Shown here: piece after piece, positions 19,855-28,059 of the stretch
Position numbering within the stretch: the stretch's first letter is position 1
Layout: every line of letters begins with the position of its first letter
NCBI RefSeq assembly: GCF_014697475.1
Contig: NZ_JACJRV010000009.1
Location: 120,730-184,729, forward strand
Direction of reading: 5' to 3'
DNA: 64,000 nucleotides
Origin: Nostoc sp. FACHB-152
GTDB lineage: Bacteria; Cyanobacteriota; Cyanobacteriia; Cyanobacteriales; Nostocaceae
Translations under genes and position numbers: made by a program
Notes under the pieces: model-generated
Told to the model about the DNA's origin: nothing
The model's database searches: none
Seen by the model: only the letters and a program-made list of their open reading frames with translations

Positions 19855-21138
19855 TTACTCAGCACTTAGCACTCGATAACCAATGTCTTTCCTATAATAT
19901 ATTCCTTCAAACTGGATAGATTTCAGCCCTGTGTAGGCTTGAGCGATCGCTTGTTGAAAATTCTCTCCAGTTCCGGTGACATTTAACACCCGTCCCCCAT
20001 CAGTGACGATTTGCTGTTGGTTGTTCAATTTTGTCCCTGCATGGAAGACGGTGACTCCAGCTGCTTCGGCTTCGCTAATGCCAGTAATCACCTTCCCTTT
20101 CTCATAATCCCCCGGATAACCACCAGAAGCCGCCACTACGGTAGCTGCTGCACCACTATGCCAAGCGATGGGGGGCATTTCTCCTAAACGCTGTTCAACA
20201 CAAGCCAGAATTAATTCTTCCAAGGGTGTGGCTAACAGTGGCAAAATCACCTGAGTTTCAGGATCGCCAAAACGACAGTTAAATTCTAGTACCTTAAAGT
20301 TGCCATCGGGTGTAATCATCAACCCAGCGTAGAGTACACCACGGTAGTCTATGCCCTTGGATTTTAGGGTGGCGATCGCTTTTTCTAACACATCTGTTTG
20401 CACCCTTGCCATCAGTTCTGGTGTAGCTATTGGTGCTGGGGCATAAGCACCCATCCCGCCAGTATTTTCGCCCGTATCCCCTTCCCCAACGCGTTTATGA
20501 TCTTGGGCTGGTAGCAAGGGGCGAATTGTTAACCCATCAGTCAAGGCTAAAACGGAAACTTCTTGTCCCTGCAAGCATTCTTCAATAACAACAAACTCAC
20601 CCGCACTACCAAACTGCCCTTGAAAAATTGTATCAATGGCGTTCTCTGCCTGTTCCACCGTCTCAGCAACCGTTACACCCTTACCTGCTGCCAAGCCATC
20701 AGCTTTTACCACTATTGGCGCACCTTGGGCTTGCACATAAGATTTAGCTGCGGCTGCTTCTGTAAATACCGCCGCCTTAGCTGTAGGGATTCCGGCTTCT
20801 AGCATCAGGGATTTAGCCCAAGCTTTACTGGCTTCTATTTGCGCTCCAGCCCTGTTAGGGCCAAATACTTTCATTCCCTTGGCTTGCAAGTAGTCTGTAA
20901 TTCCCTTTGCCAAAGGCACTTCTGGCCCAACTACAACCAAAGAAATGCCGTTTTCTAGCGCGTAGCTGCTTATACCCTCAAAATCATCTACTGCTAAGGG
21001 CAAGTTCTGGCAACGCGCCATACTAGCTGTGCCACCATTCCCCGGTACACAGACAACTTGCTCAATTTGGGTAGATTGCAACAATTTCCATGCCAGAGCG
21101 TGTTCACGCCCGCCATTACCGACAACTAAAACTTTCAC
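19855..21138 (-). CDS. purD: Phosphoribosylamine-glycine ligase
   Basis: The 427-residue protein is a complete GAR synthetase: N-terminal MKVLVVGNGGREHALAWKL (nucleotide-binding fold), the ATP-grasp domain with PIVVKADGLAAGKGV (about 147-161), EFNCRFGDPETQ (about 285-296, metal and ATP contacts) and the C-terminal domain to YYRKDIGYR. It catalyses the second step of purine synthesis, joining glycine to phosphoribosylamine with ATP in the cytoplasm. It lies 121 bases upstream of nblS on the same strand and may share its transcript. Confidence 0.97.
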   Translation of the reverse strand: MKVLVVGNGGREHALAWKLLQSTQIEQVVCVPGNGGTASMARCQNLPLAVDDFEGISSYALENGISLVVVGPEVPLAKGITDYLQAKGMKVFGPNRAGAQIEASKAWAKSLMLEAGIPTAKAAVFTEAAAAKSYVQAQGAPIVVKADGLAAGKGVTVAETVEQAENAIDTIFQGQFGSAGEFVVIEECLQGQEVSVLALTDGLTIRPLLPAQDHKRVGEGDTGENTGGMGAYAPAPIATPELMARVQTDVLEKAIATLKSKGIDYRGVLYAGLMITPDGNFKVLEFNCRFGDPETQVILPLLATPLEELILACVEQRLGEMPPIAWHSGAAATVVAASGGYPGDYEKGKVITGISEAEAAGVTVFHAGTKLNNQQQIVTDGGRVLNVTGTGENFQQAIAQAYTGLKSIQFEGIYYRKDIGYRVLSAE

Positions 21139-21675
21139 TGATTTCCTCTTGCGTCTTTTGCGACACGAGAATACCCTAGGGCGGCTCGCGGATCAATTTT
21201 TCATCAATTTTGGCACTGATGCAAGCCCCTAATGTATTAATCAACAGCTAAATATTAATTTCATCAGCAGCAAAAAAACTTTTCTTACTTAATTTTAAAA
21301 AGCATCAAGACATTGTTACTTGCCTTCTTTGCTGTTGTTTATTCACTTACTACACAAGTAGTTTAATTAAATAAACCATATTTATATAGTTATTTTTAAT
21401 TTTGATTTAACTACTTCTTTATTCCTGAATTATTGTTTTAAAAATATTTTAATTATTATATAAATAATGTTGTTATTATTTTTAATAAACATCAATAAAT
21501 ACACTCAAATCATTTTCGATGTTAGTATTTTTTGAAACTATTAATAATGAATTGTTCGGTATAGAAGTAGTTAATTTATAAATGACCAGTAAATAATGTC
21601 ATTTATTTTATATAATTATTAACCTGTGAATATAGCTATTAGAGAATTATAAATAAAACTAGGAAGAGAAAGCGT
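21139..21675. other. AT-rich divergent promoter region
   Basis: These 537 bases separate divergent purD and the epimerase gene. The stretch 21280-21660 is exceptionally AT-rich with many TTTAA/ATTAT words. No open frame, hairpin with GC stem or HIP1 octamer is visible. It must hold two promoters. Confidence 0.5.
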
Positions 21676-22623
21676 ATGCCTAAAATTATCGTTACGGGAG
21701 CAGCAGGATTTATTGGTTCTCACATTGCAGAATTACTGTTACAGCAAGGAGAAGAAGTAATTGGCATTGATGAATTCAATGATTATTACGATCCGATGTT
21801 GAAGCGTAAGAATATTGCCTATTTAAACTGCTGGCCCAGTTTTACTTTAATTGAAGGGGATATTCAGTTTTTAGCTTGGCAAACATTACTCCAAGATGTT
21901 GAGATTATTTACCATCAAGCTGCACAAGCAGGAGTAAGAGCTAGTTGGGGTAAAGGTTTTCGTGCTTATACTGAACGTAATATTAATGCTACACAAGTGT
22001 TGTTAGAAGCAGCTAAAGACGCTAAAAACCTGAAAAGATTAGTATATGCTTCAACATCTAGCGTCTACGGTGACGCTGAAACTTTACCAACCCATGAGAG
22101 CATTATTCCTCAACCTGTGTCTCCTTATGGGATCACTAAGTTAGCAGCCGAGCGGATGTGTAGTCTGTATTATAAAAACTTTGGTGTGCCAGTTGTCTCA
22201 TTACGCTATTTCACCGTTTATGGCCCTAGACAACGCCCAGATATGGCATTTCATAAGTTTTACAAAGCTGTGTTGCAAGATGAAGCAATTTCTATTTATG
22301 GCGATGGGCAACAAACACGAGACTTTACATTTGTAAGCGATGTTGTCGCTGCCAATTTAGCCGCCGCCACTGTACCGGAAGCTGTGGGCGAAATTTTTAA
22401 CATTGGTGGTGGTAGCAGGGTAGTTTTAGCAGAAGTTTTAGAAACAATGTCAGAAATTGTTGGTAAGCCTATCAACAAAAACTACATCGACAAAGCAATG
22501 GGAGATGCGCGTCACACTGCTGCGGATGTCACGAAGGCAAAACAAATTTTAGGCTATGACCCACAAATTTCTCTACCGGAGGGTTTGTCCCAGGAATGGC
22601 AGTGGGTGAAGGCTTTGTATTAA
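21676..22623 (+). CDS. NAD-dependent nucleotide-sugar epimerase/dehydratase
   Basis: This 315-residue extended short-chain dehydrogenase has the dinucleotide motif GAAGFIGSH (residues 8-16), a serine/threonine of the active site in YASTSSVYG (about 125-133) and the catalytic YxxxK as YGITK (about 151-155). DEFNDYYDPMLKR near residue 32 and RYFTVYGPRQRPDMA are typical of UDP-glucuronate/UDP-glucose 4-epimerase relatives. It probably supplies a sugar nucleotide for polysaccharide or glycolipid synthesis in the cytoplasm. The exact sugar is not readable. A good AGGAAGAG precedes the ATG. It is monocistronic. Confidence 0.9.
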   Translation: MPKIIVTGAAGFIGSHIAELLLQQGEEVIGIDEFNDYYDPMLKRKNIAYLNCWPSFTLIEGDIQFLAWQTLLQDVEIIYHQAAQAGVRASWGKGFRAYTERNINATQVLLEAAKDAKNLKRLVYASTSSVYGDAETLPTHESIIPQPVSPYGITKLAAERMCSLYYKNFGVPVVSLRYFTVYGPRQRPDMAFHKFYKAVLQDEAISIYGDGQQTRDFTFVSDVVAANLAAATVPEAVGEIFNIGGGSRVVLAEVLETMSEIVGKPINKNYIDKAMGDARHTAADVTKAKQILGYDPQISLPEGLSQEWQWVKALY

Positions 22624-22625
22624 CG

Positions 22626-22765
22626 TCAAGAAGAAGGGTGTGGGGTGTAGGGGAAAATTAGTGGGGGCTTGAACCCAGTTGGCTACGGGGCGGGGTGTTA
22701 AAAAAATACAATTTTCTCCTTACCCTTATACCCCATACCTGCACCCTACACCCTGTTTTGCTCAA
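22626..22765. repeat. Second copy of the GGGTGTAG-type inverted repeat
   Basis: gaagggtgtggggtgtagggg (near 22632) and ccttacccttataccccatacctgcaccctacaccctg (near 22720-22757) are complementary in style and enclose a gggcggggtg core. The content matches the element at 17100-17275. It lies just after the epimerase gene and might act as a transcription barrier. Confidence 0.65.
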
Positions 22766-22904
22766 TGGTAGAGCGATCGCTCCCTTTGCGTGAGTAAAGA
22801 TCTCACACCAATGGTTTATCTAATCTATTACCATAGATAGATGTTAGATAATTATTAAACATTATTGCTAATAATTCTTACTTCTTATAATATAAGTGAC
22901 TGTA

Positions 22905-22923
22905 GTTGCAAATATTTTGCAAC
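22905..22923 (+). promoter_or_regulatory. GTTGCAAA-TAT-TTTGCAAC element upstream of multicopper oxidase
   Basis: An eight-base perfect inverted repeat with three-base spacing can also be read as a direct repeat TTGCAA-N5-TTGCAA with an 11-base period, the spacing used by OmpR-family regulators. It starts 49 bases before the ATG. The sequence gtagTTGCAA-N5-TTGCA recurs at 24092-24111 before the next gene. It may be an operator or part of a short attenuator because a T7 run follows. Confidence 0.5.
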
Positions 22924-22953
22924 TTTTTTTGTGCCAACTTTAATTGTAAGGTG

Positions 22954-23979
22954 ATGCCCAATAACTTTGTTCTCGGTAAAGAGGAACTGTTAAGTCGTCG
23001 TCAGTTACTGAGATTAGGTATATGTAGTGCTGGGGTTGCAGGTACGGCGGCACTTTGGCATACCCTAAATGCACAAAGCAAGTCAATGGTTAAAGTACCG
23101 CCTCTGGAGATGGACGCAACGAAACAAGTTGCTAATCCTATGCAGATGCTGCGAAATTTTGATTATGGAACAGTCAAGCAGGAAAATGGACGTACCATTA
23201 GAGAATTTCAGTTAACTGCGGGTACATCTGTAATTCAACTCAATAGTGCTGTTTCCTACAACGTCTGGGATTTAAATGGTCGGATACCAGGGCCAACGCT
23301 AAGGGCAAAACAGGGTGAACGTGTAAGGATACTATTTCTCAATAAAGCAGGGCATTCCCACTCTCTACATTTTCATGGTATTCATCCTGCTGGTATGGAT
23401 GGTATTCGTCCAGTCAGCAACGGTAGTGCTGCAATATATGAGTTTGATGCAGAACCCTATGGGGTTCATTTATACCACTGCCATGTTGAACCAGTTACTC
23501 GCCATATTGCCAAGGGTTTATATGGAATGTTTATTATCGACCCTCCCAAGCCGCGCCCCCCAGCCGATGAAATAGTACTGGTGATGGCTGGGTATGACAT
23601 TAACGATGATAGCCGTAATGAATATTACGCCTTCAATGGATTACCACATTACTACATGGATAATTCCATTCCCATTTATCAAAATCAGTTGATTCGGCTG
23701 TATGTCCTCAACATCATTGAATATGATCCCGCAGTGACTTTTCACTTACACGCCAACTTCTTTGATGTTTATCCTACTGGTATGACGCTGACACCTAGCC
23801 ACAAAACCGATGTCATCACTATGGGTGTCGCGGAACGGCACATTTTAGAATTCGCTTTTCGCTATCCAGGTAAGTATATGTTCCATCCTCACCAAGATGC
23901 GATCGCCGAAAATGGTTGCATGGGACAATTTGAAGTGATAGCTGATAATTCTTCTCAAAATTCTTTTAAAAAGTCTTAG
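22954..23979 (+). CDS. Two-domain multicopper oxidase, probable periplasmic ferroxidase
   Basis: I place the start at ATG 22954 (MPNNFVLGKEE), giving 341 residues. An in-frame TTG upstream (22906) would include the TTGCAA element. The leader has SRRQLLRLG followed by a hydrophobic stretch, resembling a Tat signal with a short linker. Copper ligand motifs are HFHGIHP (about 140), YHCHVEPVTRHIAKGLYGMF (about 170-190, with the type 1 Cys, His and Met), HLHANFF (about 266) and FHPHQDAIAENGCMG (about 310). The type 1 site is therefore only in domain 1, while the second domain has HPH in place of HCH. Next to FTR1 and a ferritin-like gene, a Fe(II)-oxidising role is likely. A laccase or cuprous oxidase is possible. 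Confidence 0.82.
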   Translation: MPNNFVLGKEELLSRRQLLRLGICSAGVAGTAALWHTLNAQSKSMVKVPPLEMDATKQVANPMQMLRNFDYGTVKQENGRTIREFQLTAGTSVIQLNSAVSYNVWDLNGRIPGPTLRAKQGERVRILFLNKAGHSHSLHFHGIHPAGMDGIRPVSNGSAAIYEFDAEPYGVHLYHCHVEPVTRHIAKGLYGMFIIDPPKPRPPADEIVLVMAGYDINDDSRNEYYAFNGLPHYYMDNSIPIYQNQLIRLYVLNIIEYDPAVTFHLHANFFDVYPTGMTLTPSHKTDVITMGVAERHILEFAFRYPGKYMFHPHQDAIAENGCMGQFEVIADNSSQNSFKKS

Positions 23980-24091
23980 CCGGGATAACTCAGTCAATAT
24001 CTTTCAGAGAGACAATAAATAGTAATTTTAATGGCTTTGAGTCTCAATTATATTGAAAAAAATATAAAAATATAATCACAGATTTTATAGG

Positions 24092-24111
24092 TAGTTGCAA
24101 AAGTATTGCAT
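24092..24111 (+). promoter_or_regulatory. GTAGTTGCAA-N5-TTGCAT element upstream of HhH lipoprotein
   Basis: This repeats the element before the multicopper oxidase: the same gtag prefix, TTGCAA, five bases, then TTGCA. It lies about 70-85 bases before the ATG at 24178, a promoter-like position. Two matched copies in one functional island suggest a shared regulator. Confidence 0.45.
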
Positions 24112-24177
24112 TACCTGCAAAATGAGCATAGCAAAATTTACAACCCTAGGTTATATCAACTGCTGATCGGAGCAAAA

Positions 24178-25218
24178 ATGAAAAAATTTCGATATGTATG
24201 TTTATCTATTGCTACTGCGGTACTTGTTAGTTTGAGTGCTTGTAACAGCACACCAACCGCAGAAAATCCAGCTACACCAAGTGCTAACTCCACCTCAACA
24301 GCCCAAGTTACAGAAGCTACAACTCACGCTGGACATAGTAGCAAAGCCAAAATTAATATCAATACTGCTATCTTGTCAGAGTTAGATAAGTTTGAAGCCA
24401 AACTAGGTGTGCCAGCCTTATCAAACAAAATTCAGGCTAGCCGTCCCTATGCTAGTCCAGAAGATTTAGTTAACAAAAAAGTAATTACTCAAGAACAGTT
24501 TGACCAAATCAAAGACCAAGTAACTGTTCAGGAAGTTGTGCTAACGGGTGAAGCCAAAGATGTTGATTACATGACAAAGTTAGGCTTGATGAAAGGACAT
24601 CTTTTGGTAGCAAAGGAACTGTTAGATCAAAATCAACCAAAACAAGCAGAACCTCATATTGGGCATCCAGTTGAAGAAATCTATGTTGATGTAGAAGATC
24701 AACTAAATGAGCGTAAAGTAAAAGAATTTAAGACAACTTTGGTGAGTTTGCAAGATTTAGTCAAATCTAACCCGAAGAATGCCAAAGTTAAAACAGATTT
24801 TACCAGTTCTGTGCAATCTGTGGATGGCGCGATCGCCGCTTTACCAGAAGCCCAACGCACGAAGCCAGGGTTTGTGCTACAGGTAATTAATGGATTGTTA
24901 GATGCTGCTAACTCTGAGTATGGGGCAGCGATCGCTGATGGTAAAATAGCCGCAGCCATCGAATATCAAGACTCTCGCGGCTTCGTCGTTTATGCCAACG
25001 AATTATACAAAGCTGTTTCTAGCCAAGTAGCTCAAAATAGCCCCGAAGCACACAAAGCCATTGAAGCTAGTCTGACTGAACTAACGAAAGTCTGGCCCAG
25101 TGCTATTCCTCCTGCTACACCAGTTAAAACCCCTGAGGACGTAACGAAACTGATAAAAACTATTGAGCAAAACTCTCAAATAGCTATTGATAAATCAAAC
25201 ACGCAAGCACAACGATAG
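24178..25218 (+). CDS. Lipoprotein with ComEA-like HhH and helical C-terminal domain, iron-island member
   Basis: The real start is ATG 24178 with GGAG upstream (346 residues), rather than the TTG at 24106. The signal peptide ends in the lipobox LSAC, so the protein is a periplasmic-face lipoprotein. Residues about 55-125 form a helix-hairpin-helix unit (KININTAILSELDKFEAKLG ... ASPEDLVNKKVI) as in ComEA. The C-terminal two thirds are helical, with MKGHLLVAKELLD and HIGHPVEEIY, the latter an HxxE pattern reminiscent of the iron-binding motif of imelysin/EfeO-type (M75) proteins. Between a multicopper oxidase and FTR1, an iron-delivery role analogous to EfeO is attractive but inferred. Confidence 0.7.
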   Translation: MKKFRYVCLSIATAVLVSLSACNSTPTAENPATPSANSTSTAQVTEATTHAGHSSKAKININTAILSELDKFEAKLGVPALSNKIQASRPYASPEDLVNKKVITQEQFDQIKDQVTVQEVVLTGEAKDVDYMTKLGLMKGHLLVAKELLDQNQPKQAEPHIGHPVEEIYVDVEDQLNERKVKEFKTTLVSLQDLVKSNPKNAKVKTDFTSSVQSVDGAIAALPEAQRTKPGFVLQVINGLLDAANSEYGAAIADGKIAAAIEYQDSRGFVVYANELYKAVSSQVAQNSPEAHKAIEASLTELTKVWPSAIPPATPVKTPEDVTKLIKTIEQNSQIAIDKSNTQAQR

Positions 25219-25370
25219 ACTCGAAACTAACAGAAAGTACAGAGTTACAAGTTTAAAATGGGTGAGAAGTCAGGAAATAATTAGGTGTTAAAAGTGAAGC
25301 TCTGATTATGCTTCGTTTTTAATGGATTACTCATGACACTCCATTTATATTTTGCTGAACTGAACAACTG

Positions 25371-25805
25371 ATGCAAGAGCTTGACCAGAAAAAGACAATA
25401 GAACTCCTGAACACCATCATGGAATTTGAGTTAGCAGGAGTAGTACGATATACACATTATTCCTTGATGGTGACTGGCCCTAACCGGATTCCCATTGTGG
25501 CATTCTTCAAAGCGCAGGCGAGTGAATCTCTACTTCATGCCCAGCAAGTCGGGGAAATTCTCACAGGTTTAGATGGCCATCCCACTCTCAGAATTGCACC
25601 GATGGAAGAAACTTATAAGCATTCTGTCAAAGACATTTTGGCAGAAAGCTTATCCCATGAAAGGAAAGCATTGGAATTATACAAGTCCCTCTTGGATACT
25701 GTTACTAATGCCAGCGTTTACTTAGAAGAATTCGCTCGTGGGATGATTGGACAAGAAGAAATGCATAATCTCGAATTAAAGAAAATGCTCCGAGATTTTA
25801 GCTAA
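25371..25805 (+). CDS. Ferritin-like (bacterioferritin/Dps-type) protein
   Basis: The 144-residue protein is a four-helix ferritin-like domain. Candidate di-iron ligands are E18/E20-region MEFELAGVVRYTHY, ASESLLHAQQVGE (ExxH, about 51-58), ESLSHERKALELY (about 92-104) and GQEEMHNLELK (ExxH, about 127-137). This is the bacterioferritin-like spacing, and the length suits a small oligomeric ferritin. It would oxidise and store ferrous iron in the cytoplasm. It lies between the HhH lipoprotein and FTR1 on the same strand, so uptake and storage genes are grouped. Confidence 0.85.
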   Translation: MQELDQKKTIELLNTIMEFELAGVVRYTHYSLMVTGPNRIPIVAFFKAQASESLLHAQQVGEILTGLDGHPTLRIAPMEETYKHSVKDILAESLSHERKALELYKSLLDTVTNASVYLEEFARGMIGQEEMHNLELKKMLRDFS

Positions 25806-25806
25806 T

Positions 25807-25893
25807 TGTTAATGGTCAATAGTCAATAGTCAAGGGAAAAAAACTCTTGACTTTGGACTATTGCCTTTAGACTGTTGACTTTGGACTCAGAAC
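25807..25893. repeat. Inverted spacer repeat GTCAATAGTCAA / TTGACTTTGGAC
   Basis: The 89-base gap before the FTR1 gene is filled with ggtcaatagtcaatagtcaagg followed by complementary ctcttgactttggactattgcctttagactgttgactttggac. It can fold into a hairpin but lacks a terminator tail. This is a common dispersed spacer repeat type. Confidence 0.6.
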
Positions 25894-25894
25894 A

Positions 25895-26842
25895 ATGAAT
25901 TTTAGCACTGCCTTACCTACTTTTGTAATTACGCTCCGTGAAGGGGTAGAAGCGGCCTTAGTTGTTGGTATAGTCTTGGCTTTGTTAAAAAAAGCCAAAC
26001 AATCTCGATTGAATTCTTGGGTGTACGCTGGTGTTGGTGTTGGTATTATCGTCAGCGCATTGATAGGTGTGCTGTTTAGTGTATTAATTCAAGCACTAGG
26101 AAAAATTAATCCTCAATATACCTCCGTAGTTGAACCAACACTAGAAGGTGTATTTAGTGTGCTGGCGATCGCTATGCTCAGTTGGATGCTAATCTGGATG
26201 ACTAAACAAGCCAGATTTATGAAAGCCCAAGTTGAAGGTGCTGTTACAGAAGCACTTACACAAAAAGCAAATGCTGGTTGGGGCGTTTTCAGCTTAATTT
26301 TAGTGGCTGTAGTCCGAGAAGGCTTTGAAACCGTGCTGTTCATTGCTGCTAATTTTCAGCAAGGTCTAATTCCGACAATTGGCGCGTTGGGTGGTTTGCT
26401 AGTAGCCGCAGGAATTGGCGTATTGTTATTTAAATTAGGGGTCAAAATCAACATCCGCCAGTTTTTCCAAGTTATGGGCGTTTTATTGGTGTTGATTGTT
26501 GCTGGATTAGTAGTTTCTGCATTAAAACACTTTGACGAAGCTGTAGCTAACTTAGCTCTTAGCAGTCGTGCTACAGAAAACCTGTGTTTTTACTATGAAC
26601 ACTTTACCAAAATTCACTCTTGCATTTTAGGGCCAATGGTTTGGAATACTTCTAATATTTTGCCAGATGAGCAATTTCCTGGGATTATTCTCAAATCCTT
26701 ATTTGGTTACAGACAACATCTTTATGTTGTGGAAGCAGTAGGATATATTGTATTTTTGCTAACCGTCGGAGGACTATATTTCCGTAGTTTAAATGGTGGT
26801 GTTTCTACAGCCGCTAAAAATGTCTCTTTGGCAGGGAAGTAA
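25895..26842 (+). CDS. FTR1-family iron permease
   Basis: The 315-residue membrane protein has about seven transmembrane helices and the two duplicated iron-binding REGxE motifs of FTR1/EfeU: REGVEAALVVGIVLALL (about 16-32) in helix 1 and REGFETVLFIAANF (about 140-153) in helix 4. These glutamates carry Fe(III) across the inner membrane. In yeast and several bacteria FTR1 works with a multicopper ferroxidase, and here one is encoded 3 kb upstream with a lipoprotein and a ferritin between them. It is likely the import step of the island. Confidence 0.93.
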   Translation: MNFSTALPTFVITLREGVEAALVVGIVLALLKKAKQSRLNSWVYAGVGVGIIVSALIGVLFSVLIQALGKINPQYTSVVEPTLEGVFSVLAIAMLSWMLIWMTKQARFMKAQVEGAVTEALTQKANAGWGVFSLILVAVVREGFETVLFIAANFQQGLIPTIGALGGLLVAAGIGVLLFKLGVKINIRQFFQVMGVLLVLIVAGLVVSALKHFDEAVANLALSSRATENLCFYYEHFTKIHSCILGPMVWNTSNILPDEQFPGIILKSLFGYRQHLYVVEAVGYIVFLLTVGGLYFRSLNGGVSTAAKNVSLAGK

Positions 26843-27288
26843 AAATGTTTCCAAACTCCACTACCAATCTTTGTGCGTGAGTTCTGTAAACTTGAGTGTA
26901 TATATTATTGAAAAAGGCGAGCTAGACATTAGCCATATCCAATAAATTTATGACTATGCCACTCGCCACTTAATATACAAGGTTTAATGAGAAAAGCTTT
27001 TACACAATATATATTAAAAGTTCCCAAAACTATTGTTAATTAAATAACAAATATACGATTTTGTAAAAAACTTTATAGTAAAAATTTTTACCTCTATAGT
27101 TAATCTCATTTAAATTGTAGTTAAATACTAGATAAAATTATCAGTCATCTCACCAAAGTCAGTGGTATTTAGGTAGTAAAATAGAGAGCTTATACTTGCA
27201 ACTAATAGAGCAGGCATAATACCTGCTCTACAAATTTTAAAAATATTAATTGCTCATTACCGTCCTATCAGGCTGTCATTAAATCAAT
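26843..27288. other. Convergent intergenic region with one stem-loop
   Basis: These 446 bases lie between FTR1 (plus) and the metallo-beta-lactamase-fold gene (minus). They are AT-rich with no open frame. The only structure I see is a nine-base stem TAGAGCAGG/CCTGCTCTA at 27206-27230 with a seven-base loop, which may terminate transcription weakly from either side. Confidence 0.55.
27206..27230. terminator. Stem-loop TAGAGCAGG-N7-CCTGCTCTA between convergent genes
   Basis: A perfect nine-base stem is followed on the plus strand by caaattttaaaa, a weak T-rich tail. Its place about 60 bases past the minus-strand gene end and 360 past FTR1 suggests a terminator or a dispersed repeat. Confidence 0.45.
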
Positions 27289-28056
27289 TTAAAATTTGTA
27301 GCTTAAAACCTGTATCACCTTATCTTGGGGTAGTTTATTAGAGCTAATTGTAATAGTGTCACTATTACTACGACGTACAGTAACACCTTGCACCAAGTTG
27401 AGAAAGTCATCTAACGGTGAAATATCACAAGCATTAGCATCAGCAGCCTGGGTGCGGAAGTGAGTAGGAATTACTAGTTTGGGGTTTAACACATCGATCG
27501 CCTGTTTAGCTTCCTGGGCGTTATAAGCTTTATCACTACCGCCTACAGGAATGAACAGCACATCTGGACGACCCATGAGGATTTTTTGTTCAATAGTAAT
27601 GGGTGCAGCAATACCACCTAAGTGCAGAATGTTAATTCCTGCTTGCTGCCAACTCCAGACGACATTTTTACCGAATCTTCTGCCACCTTTGCGATCGTGG
27701 TCTGTGGAAATTCCTTGGAATTTAATCCCTTGGAACTCATAAACTCCTGCTTCGTAAACTAGCTTGGGATTCCCTGGCAGATCTTCTACTGCACCTTCGT
27801 CTAGTAATTGACTGCTAATCAAGACTAAATTTGCACTGACTTTCGGCGCACGATAACCAGCAGTACAACCGATTGTGCGGAATGGATTGGTGAGAATTTT
27901 GACTTTGCCACTAGTAATTAAAAAGCACGTATGACCCAACCACTGAACTGATAAACCACCAGATTGTGCGTCAGCTTGGGAGTGCGAACCTAATGTAGTA
28001 GCTAAAGCTGTGACTAACCCCGCCCCAGCATAGCCCATCAACTGTCGTCGTTTCAT
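27289..28056 (-). CDS. Secreted MBL-fold protein with degenerate metal site
   Basis: The 255-residue protein begins MKRRQLMGYAGAGLVTALATTLG, a Tat- or Sec-like signal ending near ADA-QS. The mature part resembles the UlaG-like branch of metallo-beta-lactamase-fold hydrolases (WLGHTCFLITSGKVKILTNPF, VLFIPVGG, PTHF). The usual HxHxDH metal motif after strand 4 is replaced by SSQLLDEG. Remaining polar residues are in STDHDRKGG, HLGG and PTHFRTQ. It is therefore probably not a standard binuclear hydrolase and may be a binding protein. It follows the trpG/pabA gene by three bases, so it is translationally close and likely co-transcribed. Confidence 0.8.
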   Translation of the reverse strand: MKRRQLMGYAGAGLVTALATTLGSHSQADAQSGGLSVQWLGHTCFLITSGKVKILTNPFRTIGCTAGYRAPKVSANLVLISSQLLDEGAVEDLPGNPKLVYEAGVYEFQGIKFQGISTDHDRKGGRRFGKNVVWSWQQAGINILHLGGIAAPITIEQKILMGRPDVLFIPVGGSDKAYNAQEAKQAIDVLNPKLVIPTHFRTQAADANACDISPLDDFLNLVQGVTVRRSNSDTITISSNKLPQDKVIQVLSYKF

Positions 28057-28059
28057 TAA

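Noticed and set aside
22825..22880. Possible Fur box upstream of the multicopper oxidase
   Set aside because: AGATAATTATTAAACATTAT only loosely resembles the 19-base Fur consensus in an AT-rich region and cannot be separated from chance.
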